Positions 27,951-36,762 of a stretch of 64,000 bases of DNA are shown in pieces; the stretch's first letter is position 1, and every line of letters starts with the position of its first letter. Under the pieces are notes generated by a model, which saw only the letters and a list, made by a program, of their open reading frames with translations, did no database searches and was not told where the DNA came from. The stretch comes from Lentisphaerae bacterium GWF2_38_69 (GTDB lineage: Bacteria; Verrucomicrobiota; Lentisphaeria; Victivallales; GWF2-38-69), in contig MHBE01000048.1 of assembly GCA_001803205.1 (NCBI GenBank), positions 1 through 64,000 of the forward strand, in the 5' to 3' direction. A program made the translations under genes and the position numbers.

Positions 27951-29201
27951 TTAATTGAAATCTGTAAGCCTGCGCCAGTATTTTCGCATGAAATACCTTG
28001 AGTAACGGACTAAATAACTCACATTTTTATTACCGATTATATCTTTGACTTTATTATTCTTGTCCTTTAGAGTTACATAGATACAAATTATAACCAGAGC
28101 AAGTATTATCAACCCTACCATAAGAGCGCTCAATATACTGAAATGGTTTACGAAGAAGCTTGAAAATGGTAATGCGAGCACGCCTCCAATTGTGCCTGCG
28201 AGTATCATAAAACTCATAAGTTTAGGGCAACTGTAAGGCAATTGGTCAATTCCGTAAGATAAAATTGAAGCGTAAAGCCCTGCGTAACCCATTCCCATAA
28301 TAGCTATCATCACAAGGTCAAAAGTTGTATTCCTGTTTATAAATATCAGGAGATATGCAATAAAAGCAAGAGAACTGGAAATCAATATAAATTGATGAAG
28401 TTTCATATATCTGGCAATTTTGTCGGAAGCAAAACGGCCAAAAGTTATAAATAACCAGAAAATAGTAAGCCCCAAAGTAGCTTTCCCGATTGAAAAACCG
28501 CAAATCATTTTAAAATAGGAAACTATCCAGGCTGAAAAAATGCATTCGGAAAGAACATAAAAGAATAGAGCCGCTGCAATAAGATATATACTTATATGCC
28601 AGCTGTCTCTTCGCGATGAGTCTTCCTGTGTGATATCTTCGTCTTTAAATCTTGAGTATTCAATTACTTTATTCAGCCAGAAAAGTAAAATCAGAAAGAT
28701 AAATCCGAGAGAAACTGCCAACTGCCATGGCCAGTTTATGTCAAGAAGCTGCCCAAGTAAAAAAGGACCGATTATCCCTCCTACACTGAAGAAGAAATTG
28801 ATAATATTCAATTTCTGAAATTTGTCTTCCTTGTGAAGAGTTATTATCAGATAATTGGGCACTGAAATTAGTATACCATTTCCAAACCCCTGAAAAATAA
28901 GCCCTAAAATAAATAGTGGATAATAACCGCTGATTATCATAATCAGACTCAATGTTTCAAATCCAAGCCCTATATTTATCTGGTATTTCAGGTTAGTCTT
29001 TTCAAGAAAATAACCGTTAAAGTAGGTGACTATCGCTTGTATGAAAGTCGGAATAAAGAGCAGATATCCCACATTCGCAACGCTAAAATTATATGATTTC
29101 GAAACATATAAAATCAAAACTCCCTGGGAAATAAAAACACATCCCATAAACAGGAATATCAGGTACGAAAGCCATGTAATACGACTAACTGTGTTTTCCA
29201 T
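27951..29201 (-). CDS. MFS transporter (FucP/TsgA-like)
   Basis: The 416-aa protein has 12 hydrophobic segments and a cytoplasmic loop near the middle (RFKDEDITQEDSSRRD). The N terminus RITWLSYLIFLFMGCVFISQ and the PTFIQAIVTYFNGYFLEK region resemble the FucP/TsgA branch of the major facilitator superfamily; the substrate cannot be read. It is the last gene of the aroF-nudix-87aa-MFS minus-strand operon (20 bases after the small protein gene). The C-terminal tail is basic (VRYSRYFMRKYWRRL). Confidence 0.75.
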   Translation of the reverse strand: MENTVSRITWLSYLIFLFMGCVFISQGVLILYVSKSYNFSVANVGYLLFIPTFIQAIVTYFNGYFLEKTNLKYQINIGLGFETLSLIMIISGYYPLFILGLIFQGFGNGILISVPNYLIITLHKEDKFQKLNIINFFFSVGGIIGPFLLGQLLDINWPWQLAVSLGFIFLILLFWLNKVIEYSRFKDEDITQEDSSRRDSWHISIYLIAAALFFYVLSECIFSAWIVSYFKMICGFSIGKATLGLTIFWLFITFGRFASDKIARYMKLHQFILISSSLAFIAYLLIFINRNTTFDLVMIAIMGMGYAGLYASILSYGIDQLPYSCPKLMSFMILAGTIGGVLALPFSSFFVNHFSILSALMVGLIILALVIICIYVTLKDKNNKVKDIIGNKNVSYLVRYSRYFMRKYWRRLTDFN

Positions 29202-29221
29202 ATTTTATTGTTTGAAATATT

Positions 29222-29485
29222 TTATGAGTTTCTGATTTTTTCTTTTTCCCGTTCAAGCTTTGAGTTTATAGAGGCCAGTTCCACAACAAGGTCATTGTTG
29301 ATTTGCTCAAGCTCAGCAATAACTTTGGCTTTTAGCTTCCTGGAGCTTGCCGACATTTCCGCTTCAGCTCTTTTTGCTTTATAAAGTACCTCAATTTCGG
29401 TAATTTGTTTCTTCTGTTCTTCGGTTAATTTTTTGACAGGTTCAATTCCAGCTCTTTCCATTGCCAGTTCGTATGCGCTTTTCAT
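29222..29485 (-). CDS. Small coiled-coil protein, MKSAYELAMER type
   Basis: This 87-aa, highly charged, wholly helical-looking protein begins MKSAYELAMERAGIEPVKKL, then LTEEQKKQITEIE and a long heptad-like stretch to the C terminus. I recall short proteins with the same opening in PVC-group and other deep-branching bacteria, annotated only as hypothetical. It has no signal peptide or catalytic motif. It sits between the nudix gene (6 bases away) and an MFS gene in one operon. Confidence 0.75.
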   Translation of the reverse strand: MKSAYELAMERAGIEPVKKLTEEQKKQITEIEVLYKAKRAEAEMSASSRKLKAKVIAELEQINNDLVVELASINSKLEREKEKIRNS

Positions 29486-29491
29486 ATTTCC

Positions 29492-30079
29492 TTACTTTGT
29501 AGTTTTGTTTCTTATATATTCATAAAACATCAGGGTATTAAGCACCAACCCATGATCGATCTCTCCGGAAAGTATCATTTCCTTCACTTTCCTATAAGGA
29601 ATTTTCATGCAAAAAATATCTTCTCCGTCGTCAAATTCAGTTTCAGCAGTTTTTTCTACATTTTCTATAAGCATAGCATAACAGTAATTACCCTGAAGGG
29701 CAGGATTTGGAGAAACTCTTCCAATTATTCTGGGATTTTCTCCGACATAACCTGTTTCCTCTCTAAGCTCTCTTATACCGGCAGTCAAAGGGTCTTCCCC
29801 TCTTTCAATACAACCGCCTGGAGTTTCAAGTTCGAATTTTCTCGAGCCCTGTCTGTACTGTTTTACTAAAACAAGTTCATCATTCTTGGTTACTGCTGCA
29901 ATATTTACCCATGATCTCGGACAATCTATCACATAGAAGTTTCCGGCTTTACCGTTCCTTGGACATATGGATTTTTCCCTATAAATGTCAAAGACAGGAG
30001 TATTTAAAACTCTTTCTTTAGTGAGAATCTGCCATGGAGTTTGTTCTACTTCTTCAATCCCATCGTATTTATCATTCAT
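29492..30079 (-). CDS. Nudix hydrolase, ADP-ribose pyrophosphatase-like
   Basis: The 195-aa protein has a complete Nudix box, GCIERGEDPLTAGIRELREE followed by TGY, preceded by VVKQYRQGSRKFELETPGG as in ADP-ribose and nucleoside-diphosphate-sugar pyrophosphatases. It hydrolyses a nucleoside diphosphate linked to another group, with Mg bound by the REEL-type glutamates. I start it at ATG 30079, which overlaps the aroF stop by 4 bases (ATGA). The track's start at 30091 is a TTG. Likely a housekeeping or metabolite-clearing role. Confidence 0.87.
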   Translation of the reverse strand: MNDKYDGIEEVEQTPWQILTKERVLNTPVFDIYREKSICPRNGKAGNFYVIDCPRSWVNIAAVTKNDELVLVKQYRQGSRKFELETPGGCIERGEDPLTAGIRELREETGYVGENPRIIGRVSPNPALQGNYCYAMLIENVEKTAETEFDDGEDIFCMKIPYRKVKEMILSGEIDHGLVLNTLMFYEYIRNKTTK

Positions 30080-31089
30080 TTCTGAGAACAAATTTTTATA
30101 AAAGGTTCAATACTTTCCATAAACTTATGAAACTCCGATGATTTTATTTGTTGGGCAGCATCACTGGAAGCATTTACCGGATCTGGATGAGCCTCAACTA
30201 TCAGTCCGTCTGCTCCTGCTCCTATTGCTGCCTTTGCCAGAGGAAGAACCAGGTTAACTCTTCCTGCAGCATGCGAAGGATCTGCAATCACCGGAAAATG
30301 TGATTCCTGTTTAGCTACGGCAATGGCTCCGACATCCATAGTATTCCTTGTAGCCGTCTCAAAAGTCCTAATGCCTCTCTCGCACAAAATCACGCTTGAG
30401 CATCCGTTCACAAGAAGATATTCTGCTGCAGAAAGCCACTCATTTACAGTAGTGGACATTCCTCTCTTAAGCAGAACAGGTTTTTCAGCCTTTGCCGCCA
30501 TTTCTAAAAGGTGATAATTCTGGCAATTCCTTGCGCCTATCTGAATGCAGTCCGCCACTTCTGCAATAAGGTCAATATGAGTAACTCCTACTACCTCTGT
30601 TATTACAGCTACGCCGAACTCTTTTTTCATAGCTTGCAGTATCTCTAGGCCTTCCTTGCCCATTCCCTGGAAAGAGTATGGAGAAGATCTTGGTTTATAG
30701 GCTCCTCCTCTTATAATCCTTACACCTGTTTTGTAAACATCTTTTGTGGCCTTGCGCATTTGTTCATAACTCTCAACCGCGCATGGACCTGCAATAACCT
30801 GAAAATGACCGGCGCCAATATAGTAATCGCCTATCTTTACCTTGGAACATTTTGGATGATACTCTCTGCTTGCAAGTTTGTACGGTTTCTGAATAGGAAG
30901 AACAGTCTGGACAGACGGATGGCTTTTTAATATCTCAAGTGTCTGATGTTTGCGTTCATCGCCGACAGCTGCTATTACAGTGTGCTCAACGCCTTTGATT
31001 ATTTTGGGTTCATAACCAAGCTTCTGTGTAATGTCTGCTATTTCTTTGATTTTTACTTCAGTTGAGTGGGGTTTGAGTACTATAATCAT
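30076..31089 (-). CDS. aroF: 3-deoxy-7-phosphoheptulonate synthase (DAHP synthase, type I-beta)
   Basis: The 337-aa first enzyme of the shikimate pathway condenses PEP with erythrose-4-phosphate. The N-terminal 75 residues form a ferredoxin-like/ACT-type regulatory domain (MIIVLKPHSTEVKIKEI), then the catalytic barrel: FQVIAGPCAVES, RIIRGGAYKPRSSPYSFQG, GARNCQNY, LLKRGMS, ILCERGIRT, and the metal ligands near IADPSHAAGR and VEAHPDP. This matches the Thermotoga-like I-beta group, where the N-terminal domain gives feedback inhibition by tyrosine or phenylalanine. It leads the operon with nudix, coiled-coil and MFS genes. Confidence 0.94.
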   Translation of the reverse strand: MIIVLKPHSTEVKIKEIADITQKLGYEPKIIKGVEHTVIAAVGDERKHQTLEILKSHPSVQTVLPIQKPYKLASREYHPKCSKVKIGDYYIGAGHFQVIAGPCAVESYEQMRKATKDVYKTGVRIIRGGAYKPRSSPYSFQGMGKEGLEILQAMKKEFGVAVITEVVGVTHIDLIAEVADCIQIGARNCQNYHLLEMAAKAEKPVLLKRGMSTTVNEWLSAAEYLLVNGCSSVILCERGIRTFETATRNTMDVGAIAVAKQESHFPVIADPSHAAGRVNLVLPLAKAAIGAGADGLIVEAHPDPVNASSDAAQQIKSSEFHKFMESIEPFIKICSQK

Positions 31090-31233
31090 AATATCTTCGC
31101 GTTTTTTGTGATTAATATTTATTGTTTTCCTAGCTTATTATTCTTTGAAAACAGCGCAAAGCAACTAACCTAACTCTAAAAAACATATTTTATATATACC
31201 TCTTGTTTTGAAGAATAAAAGATTTATCATTGT

Positions 31234-32214
31234 GTGAATACATATAGGCACAGCCTTATGATAAATGGAAAAATAATTGCATCTTTAGATATCGGCCTGA
31301 GCGCAGTAATGCTTCTGATAGTTTCCTGCGATAAATCAGGGCGATTTGAAATTATTAACGAGTTTGGAGGCATCTCCAGGCTTGGCTATGGCATTAATAA
31401 AACAAATACCCTTTCCAAAGACCGCATTGACTCCACGCTTCAGCTCTGCAAAGAAATAGTGGAAATAGCATCCAGAGAAAGCGTTGAAAAAATTATTGCC
31501 ACAGCGACAAGCGGTATTAAAAATACAATTAATAAAACTCAATTTCTTGTTGAATGCAGAAGCAGATTCAATATATTCCCCAACATTCTTACAGAACAGG
31601 AAGAAGCCAGACTAATTTACAAAGGCGCATCTACTAATTTTATAGATGAAGTAAGACCAATTGTAGTAATAGAAGTAGGCGGAGATACTACATATATAGC
31701 GTTTGGCAGGAAAGGCTCCATAATTAAATCACATATAATGGAAATCGGTTCTTTTCATATTTTTGACAATCCGAATAAATTCAAAGGACTTCTTTCTTTT
31801 TTAAACCCGAAATTAAGAGCAACAGTCAGCGAGGAAATCTCTGATTTTAGAAATGAACTCTTTTCCTGGCTGGAAGGAAGTAAACCTCTTTTTATATGCA
31901 GCGGAACTCTTGCTTCTATATTCTATGGGGTTCTGTCAGGAAGATCAGTTCATAGCAGAGCAAACATGGAAGGCAAGAGATGCAGCCTTAGAACTCTTAT
32001 GAAAGTTTATGCTTCGCTTAGTAAAAAAAATCTTGAAGAGAGAAAAAAAATCCCCGGAATTGATCCTGAGAGGGCTCACACCCTGCCCACAGCGCTTAAT
32101 ATACTATATGATACAATAAAATTTCTGAATGCAAAAGAGTTTATACTTACTACAAACGGATTAAGAACAGGTATATTGAAATCTTATATGGAAAAGAGTT
32201 TTTTCTGGAATTAA
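31234..32214 (+). CDS. Ppx/GppA-family phosphatase, stand-alone N-terminal type
   Basis: The 326-aa protein has the ASKHA fold of exopolyphosphatase/guanosine pentaphosphatase: IIASLDIGLSAVMLLIV (phosphate-1 loop, usually SIDIGSNS), IATATSGIKN, the catalytic-type TEQEEARLIYKG, and VIEVGGDTTYIAF (phosphate-2 loop, usually DIGGGSTE). The loops are more divergent than in the second Ppx (45022), so it may act on a different substrate. No HD domain is attached. The start is uncertain: GTG 31234 (used here) or ATG 31258, neither with a strong ribosome site. It is convergent with the sigma factor gene. Confidence 0.75.
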   Translation: MNTYRHSLMINGKIIASLDIGLSAVMLLIVSCDKSGRFEIINEFGGISRLGYGINKTNTLSKDRIDSTLQLCKEIVEIASRESVEKIIATATSGIKNTINKTQFLVECRSRFNIFPNILTEQEEARLIYKGASTNFIDEVRPIVVIEVGGDTTYIAFGRKGSIIKSHIMEIGSFHIFDNPNKFKGLLSFLNPKLRATVSEEISDFRNELFSWLEGSKPLFICSGTLASIFYGVLSGRSVHSRANMEGKRCSLRTLMKVYASLSKKNLEERKKIPGIDPERAHTLPTALNILYDTIKFLNAKEFILTTNGLRTGILKSYMEKSFFWN

Positions 32215-32254
32215 AACTTCACTCAAAAATTTACGCCTTCCGAAAAATAGATCA

Positions 32255-33592
32255 CTAAAGTTCAGCAGTAAGTCTCTTCATCTTCTGAATAGCTTTTACT
32301 TCAATCTGCCTTATACGCTCTCTTGAGAGAGAAAAATGCTTTCCAACTTCTTCAAGGGTTTTGGGTTTGTCATCATTAATCCCATAGCGCATCTTCAGAA
32401 TAAGCTGTTCTCTTTCCATCAGTGAAGCTAAAACCTGCTTGAATGTTTCCTGTTTGGAGGCTATCAAAGCCTGTTTGGCAGGATCTTTGGCAGTAGATTC
32501 TAATATATCTTCCAGAGAAGTTTTATCATCTTCATCGGATGTGAGGGAAGCCTGCAGCGATAATGGCTGCATAGCCATTTTCCTGAGAGCCCTTACTTTA
32601 TCCACAGTAAGTTCAAGTATTTTTGCGAGGTCTTCGATAGTAGGCTCAAAACCATTTTCACGGATAAATATCTGCTCTTTCAGGAACATTTTGTTAATAG
32701 TTTCAAGCATATGAGTTGGAATTCTTACAATTCTTCCCTGTCTCTCTGCTGCTCTTCTTATATGAAGCCTGATCCACCATGTGGCATAAGTGCTGAATCT
32801 AAATCCCTTGGTGCAGTCAAATTTATCAACGGCCTTCATAAGACCTATATTGCCTTCCTGTATGAGATCGATAAAAGGAACGCCCCTACTCTTAAATTTT
32901 TTGGCTATGCTTACCACAAGGCGCAAATTGCTTTCTACAATCCTATCCCGAGCCGCAAGAGACAATCTTCTATAAGATGCGATTGCTTCCATATGCGCTT
33001 CGAATTCTTCAGGCGTCATCATGTTTTTTTCATGAATAAATCCTCTGCCTCTTCTGTCCTGCTCTGAAAGACTATTCAGAATATCATAATATTCCTTTGC
33101 CACATCATACCATTCTTCAAGTTTTTCTGAAAGGACTTTATGGCGCGCTAAAGTTTCGCGCATTTTCTTTCTTGCTTCGATAAGTTTAGCAGGCTGTTTC
33201 TTAATGAAACATCTTGTAAGCTCACCTTTGGATTTCAGGATGGCTTCTTTCCAATCAGGTAAACTCAGATATATATGCTCAGAAGATTCACTGTTCTTAC
33301 ACTTGATGCTGGTAAAGAAAACATTTTCTATCTCATCGATTTCTTCACCTATAGAATCAATAAGCTTTATATGCTCGTCAATGACAAAGGCAAAGTCATA
33401 AATAGCATTGCGAATATTTTCGATATTGCTAAAATATTGAGTCATCAGTTCAACTTCTTCAGAAGCATTCAAAAGAGAAGACTTGGAAATCTGCCTGAAA
33501 TAAGAGCTTAGAGTTGAGTTTGTTCCGAAGTATGAACTTCCCGATTTGGAGTCAGCGTAGTAATCGTCATCTGAATGCCTGTCTATCGCCAT
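32255..33592 (-). CDS. rpoD: RNA polymerase sigma-70 family factor (primary-like)
   Basis: The 445-aa sigma factor shows region 1.2 ([20 protein letters not shown]), a non-conserved linker of about 120 residues, region 2 ([43 protein letters not shown]), region 3 ([16 protein letters not shown]) and region 4 with [15 protein letters not shown] and [16 protein letters not shown]. Regions 2.3-2.4 match promoter-melting and -10-reading residues of housekeeping sigma factors. It lacks region 1.1, and the linker is unlike that of E. coli. Whether it is the only RpoD or a group 2 factor cannot be decided here. The TATAAT and TTGACA-like promoters in the window are consistent with it. Confidence 0.85.
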   Translation of the reverse strand: MAIDRHSDDDYYADSKSGSSYFGTNSTLSSYFRQISKSSLLNASEEVELMTQYFSNIENIRNAIYDFAFVIDEHIKLIDSIGEEIDEIENVFFTSIKCKNSESSEHIYLSLPDWKEAILKSKGELTRCFIKKQPAKLIEARKKMRETLARHKVLSEKLEEWYDVAKEYYDILNSLSEQDRRGRGFIHEKNMMTPEEFEAHMEAIASYRRLSLAARDRIVESNLRLVVSIAKKFKSRGVPFIDLIQEGNIGLMKAVDKFDCTKGFRFSTYATWWIRLHIRRAAERQGRIVRIPTHMLETINKMFLKEQIFIRENGFEPTIEDLAKILELTVDKVRALRKMAMQPLSLQASLTSDEDDKTSLEDILESTAKDPAKQALIASKQETFKQVLASLMEREQLILKMRYGINDDKPKTLEEVGKHFSLSRERIRQIEVKAIQKMKRLTAEL

Positions 33593-33797
33593 ATTAAGCT
33601 TACTTTTAAGATTAAGAGGTTTAATAGATAATTCTTCTGAAAATCACAGAACCTGAAATAAAGTCCTGATTCAGATAGAAACCTGTTGCGAATAAAACTA
33701 TAAAAAACAAACAGGAGTAGTTTAGACTTGCATTCGACAATATGCAAAACTAAAATCTAAAAATAATCAGAATAATAAAATAAAGGATCCGGCAATT

Positions 33798-34205
33798 ATG
33801 CAGATAAATGAAATTTTCTCAATTGAAGGTGAAGTCAGGGATAACGAATTGGACATCCAGGGAATAGTAAATAATGCAAACTACTTTATTTTTTTCGCGC
33901 ATGCCAGGCATAAGCATCTCAAAGCCCTAGGTCTAGATTTTGCAAAAACACATGATGAAGGTCACGACCTGGTGCTTGCTGAAGCTACAATCAAATTCAG
34001 AGCGCCTCTAAGATCAGGTGACTTATATACTGTTACATCAAAGTTAGTTCCGCAGGGAAAAATCCGCGCAATCATGGAACAGGAAGTATTACGCAAATCC
34101 GATGGCAAAATATGCTGTCTTGGCACTTTTACTATTACTTCAATTTCAGGAAAAACAGGCCGTCCCGAATTCCCTGTTTGCTTGAAACAATTGCTGGGTA
34201 TATAA
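33798..34205 (+). CDS. Hotdog-fold acyl-CoA thioesterase, YbgC/4HBT type
   Basis: This 135-aa single-domain protein has the segment RDNELDIQGIVNNANYFIFFAH, the equivalent of RYxxTDxxGxVxxxNYL in YbgC/4-hydroxybenzoyl-CoA thioesterases; the catalytic Asp (LDIQG) is kept. It then shows VLAEATIKFRAPLRSGD and MEQEVLRKSDGKICCLGT. It would hydrolyse short or aromatic acyl-CoA. It is monocistronic and not next to tol-pal genes, unlike proteobacterial ybgC. Upstream is the sigma gene on the other strand; downstream lies the long gene-free block. Confidence 0.83.
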   Translation: MQINEIFSIEGEVRDNELDIQGIVNNANYFIFFAHARHKHLKALGLDFAKTHDEGHDLVLAEATIKFRAPLRSGDLYTVTSKLVPQGKIRAIMEQEVLRKSDGKICCLGTFTITSISGKTGRPEFPVCLKQLLGI

Positions 34206-34387
34206 AATTCCCCGCCAGAAAAGGATTGCTGTCTTTGTTATACAATGATTCAATAAAAATAGTGTTTATTGGAAATTTTTTCTTAGCTAGGCTGTCTTGA
34301 TACTCACTCAGGAACCTTAATTCTTTTCCATAGAGTTGAGCGCGTAGCGAAGTACCGAGAAGTCGCTTGATTAGACATTTTTAAAGC

Positions 34388-35424
34388 AAAAAAAAGAGAA
34401 TGTCGTGAAGGTATTGCTTTGGCAGGATATCCTGTTAATTGCCTGATATTCGGTTTTAGCTTCTGCCACATATTAAAGTTATTTATACTTTAACTGTATA
34501 GCATAGCCTGAAATATCTTATTTTTGATACTATCTTTAAAAAGTATTTCATCTTCGTCCAAAGCTACCATATCATGTTTTATTCGGAAAGTTCTTTCCCT
34601 GGTACTATTTCTGTACACACTCAGGTCACCCTGACGCCCTGATTACCATATTGGGTTTGTTTTGGTGTTTCGGGCTTATCTGATATGCATTCCTGCATCC
34701 AGCAAACTTCATATATTCGCTTAAGTCGCTTCGTCTTATTCCATATATCTCAATATAGAACAGTTTCGGCATTCCATTCGGTTTGTCTAGGCTGCTTGTG
34801 TCTTGAGGTTAGGTTTTATCCTTCTCTGATAACCTTTTCGCATTATCACGCTCTCATGCGCCGTTTTTTCCGTCACATTTAGCTCTTTCCGCAGCTTTTA
34901 CTGCTTCGGCACAACCCTTTTGACAGTTTTTTCTGTCCTGTGCTGTGCAGATCACCACGCCTGAACCTTGGAGTATTTGAAATCAATAAGGTTTACTCAT
35001 TGGGAGTCATGCCATTATCCTGCATTGTCCTGATACTCCGGCATATTAAGTTACCATCTTAAATCTGCCTCAATCTTCCTTCGGGTTTTCCGAACAAAGT
35101 TGTTTAATCCTGGAATTTTTCAGTATATACCTTGGTTATTCTTTATACTGAAATTCTTTAGCCTGAATGCTCCCGAACAGATTTCTCTGCCCCTCCATAT
35201 CTTTTCAGATACTGTTATTTTCACAGTTTTTGCTGTTTTACCCCATGGTTTTTCATGGTTTCAGCATTCATCGGCTTGAAATCTTGAAACTTTCAGTTTT
35301 TCGCAGTTTTCGCTGTTACTCTTATTATTCTGATAAGTTCCCTTTCAGCATCCCTGCTGCTTTCGCAGAGGGCGCTCTTCGATTATATCATACCGTAATT
35401 TCTTACGGGCTTCACGACATTCTC
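34388..35424 (-). ncRNA. Candidate ~1-kb structured noncoding RNA
   Basis: A gene-free block has the signs of a large folded RNA on the minus strand. Its ends are a perfect 15-bp inverted pair: GAGAATGTCGTGAAG at 35424-35410 pairs with CTTCACGACATTCTC at 34410-34396, which is followed at once by eight T, like an intrinsic terminator. Inside, many short hairpins have GNRA loops when read on this strand: CCGTAA-GAAA-TTACGG, CTGC-GAAA-GCAG inside a CCCT/AGGG stem, CAGA-GAAA-TCTG, GATGCA-GGAA-TGCAT, TCAGG-GTGA-CCTGA. Longer stems include TTCAGTATA/TATACTGAA and TGATAA/TTATCA. An extended -10 promoter (TGCTATAAT) lies about 100 bases upstream. It is not rRNA, tmRNA or RNase P by any motif I know. 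In size and style it resembles the ROOL/GOLLD/OLE classes, but I cannot assign it. Confidence 0.65.
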
Positions 35425-35432
35425 AAATTTTC

Positions 35433-35449
35433 AAAGAACTTTGTTCTTT
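35433..35449 (-). ncRNA. Leader hairpin of the candidate large RNA
   Basis: AAAGAAC / GTTCTTT with a 3-base loop lies 8 bases before the closing stem of the large RNA on the minus strand, within the predicted transcript from the TGCTATAAT promoter. Confidence 0.4.
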
Positions 35450-35520
35450 AACCGCATTTTCAGCTTTCGTTTTGCGTCAGTTGTTTTTTGCGATGAGTTT
35501 TTAAACTGCCAGAAATTTTA

Positions 35521-35529
35521 ATTATAGCA
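35521..35529 (-). promoter_or_regulatory. Extended -10 promoter for the candidate large RNA
   Basis: On the minus strand TGCTATAAT is a perfect extended -10 element (TGn plus TATAAT). No TTGACA-like -35 is found at 16-18 bases, as is usual for extended -10 promoters. Transcription would begin near 35513 and run into the structured block. Confidence 0.55.
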
Positions 35530-35574
35530 AATCAAATTTAAAAAATATTTTTAACTTTTTTTATTTGACCTCAT

Positions 35575-35601
35575 AATAAGGCTGTTTTCGCCTTATTTTT
35601 T
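35575..35601 (+). terminator. Hairpin at the end of the cyclophilin gene
   Basis: AATAAGGC / GCCTTATT with a 7-base loop includes the stop codon of the cyclophilin gene. The T-run is on the plus-strand side (TTTTTATATATTTT), so it is a good plus-strand terminator and only a weak one for the minus-strand gene it closes. On the minus strand it may mark the 3' end while leaving read-through into the RNA below. Confidence 0.45.
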
Positions 35602-36237
35602 ATATATTTTATCTATAACTATCGCATTAACAGGAACATCGCTCATATAGCCAACCGATGTTGTTTTTGAATCTTCAATTTTATCTACTATATCCATACC
35701 TTTTATAACCTTGCCAAAAACAGCATAACCGTATCCCTGTGCAGTAGGCGAGGTGTAGTTGAGAAATGAATTATCTTTTGTATTGATAAAAAATTGCGAA
35801 GTAGCAGAATTCGGATCGCTTGTTCTTGCCATCGCGATAGTACCTTTATCATTCTTAAGTCCGTTGTCAGACTCAATTGCTATAGGCGGGTTTGTTTTCT
35901 TCTGAACCATATCTTTAGTAAATCCGCCTCCTTGAATCATGAAATTCTTTATAACCCTGTGGAAAATTGTTCCAGAATAAAAATCGCTTTTGACATATTG
36001 AAGGAAGTTTTTTACAGTGTTAGGCGCTTTTTCCTGGTTTAATTCAACTTCTATATCTCCGAGGTTAGTCTGAATAACCACTACGGGATTAGGGCTTTTG
36101 TCCGATGTGTCATTTGTTTGCATTGAATTTACCTTATCATTAGTTGTTGTTAGTTTGCTATCAGACTGAGCAGCAAAAAGGCCGCAAAACCCAATAGTCA
36201 GAAAGAATACTAGAATTGAAGCTGTTGATCTCATCAT
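35593..36237 (-). CDS. Exported peptidyl-prolyl cis-trans isomerase (cyclophilin)
   Basis: The 214-aa protein has a signal peptide (MMRSTASILVFFLTIGFCGLFA), a Thr/Ser/Asp-rich linker of about 30 residues and a cyclophilin domain: GDIEVELNQEKAPNTVKNF, FYSGTIFHRVIKNFMIQGGG with the catalytic Arg and Gln, GTIAMARTSDPNSATSQFFI and GYAVFGKVIKGMDIVDKI. It is PpiA-like and acts on folding outside the cytoplasm. Start ATG 36237 lies behind GGAGGA. It is monocistronic, located between cutA and the large RNA block. Confidence 0.92.
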   Translation of the reverse strand: MMRSTASILVFFLTIGFCGLFAAQSDSKLTTTNDKVNSMQTNDTSDKSPNPVVVIQTNLGDIEVELNQEKAPNTVKNFLQYVKSDFYSGTIFHRVIKNFMIQGGGFTKDMVQKKTNPPIAIESDNGLKNDKGTIAMARTSDPNSATSQFFINTKDNSFLNYTSPTAQGYGYAVFGKVIKGMDIVDKIEDSKTTSVGYMSDVPVNAIVIDKIYKK

Positions 36238-36325
36238 TTTTAAATCCTCCTATGACGCATGTGTAAATTTATAATTTGGTACTGAAGAATATGAGTATTC
36301 TTTTTATCCAGATAATTCAAGGACA

Positions 36326-36646
36326 TTACTGACAATTCTCTTGAATCCAGTTGAGATAGGCCGTACTTCCGTTCATAAGAGGAATCTGAATGATTTCTGG
36401 TGTCTGGTAAGAATGGTTTTTAATTATTAGCTCTTCGAGTTTTTCATACAGGCAGGATTTAGTCTTTATCTCAAGCTTACACTCAAGGTCATTATTGACT
36501 TTATCGTCCCAAAAGTAAAAACTTGTCGTCCGTGAAATCTGAACGCATGCGCCGAGTTTAGCTTCAATAATAACAGACGCAAGTTTTTCAGCTTTTTCCA
36601 TGGAATCAACAGTAGTTACAACCACGCAGTAATCATAAATTTTCAT
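36326..36646 (-). CDS. cutA: CutA1-family divalent ion tolerance protein
   Basis: The 106-aa protein matches the trimeric CutA1 fold: VVVTTVDSMEKAEKLA at the N terminus, LGACVQISRTTSFYFWDDKV in the middle (family pattern LAACVNI...YxWxGxI) and KNHSYQTPEIIQIPLMNGS near the end (HPYExPEI pattern). CutA was linked to copper tolerance; the molecular role is still unclear. It is monocistronic and divergent from the NhaC antiporter gene. Confidence 0.9.
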   Translation of the reverse strand: MKIYDYCVVVTTVDSMEKAEKLASVIIEAKLGACVQISRTTSFYFWDDKVNNDLECKLEIKTKSCLYEKLEELIIKNHSYQTPEIIQIPLMNGSTAYLNWIQENCQ

Positions 36647-36762
36647 AATATGTTAGACCTATTTTAGTTTTAGATAAAGAGATTAATTTTAAATCAATTA
36701 AAATAGAAACTATCTTTTCAAATAAAACAGTATTAAACCATAGGATAAGCGAGAAAGATTTT

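Noticed and set aside
34388-35424. Group II intron or ribosomal RNA explanation for the gene-free block
   Set aside because: No GUGYG-type 5' end, no reverse transcriptase, no domain V hairpin, and no 16S/23S landmark sequences.
34685-35451. Plus-strand ORFs of 65 and 94 aa inside the gene-free block
   Set aside because: Composition (many F, S, C, H, Y), no ribosome sites and no recognisable motif; they are the complement of the structured RNA hairpins.
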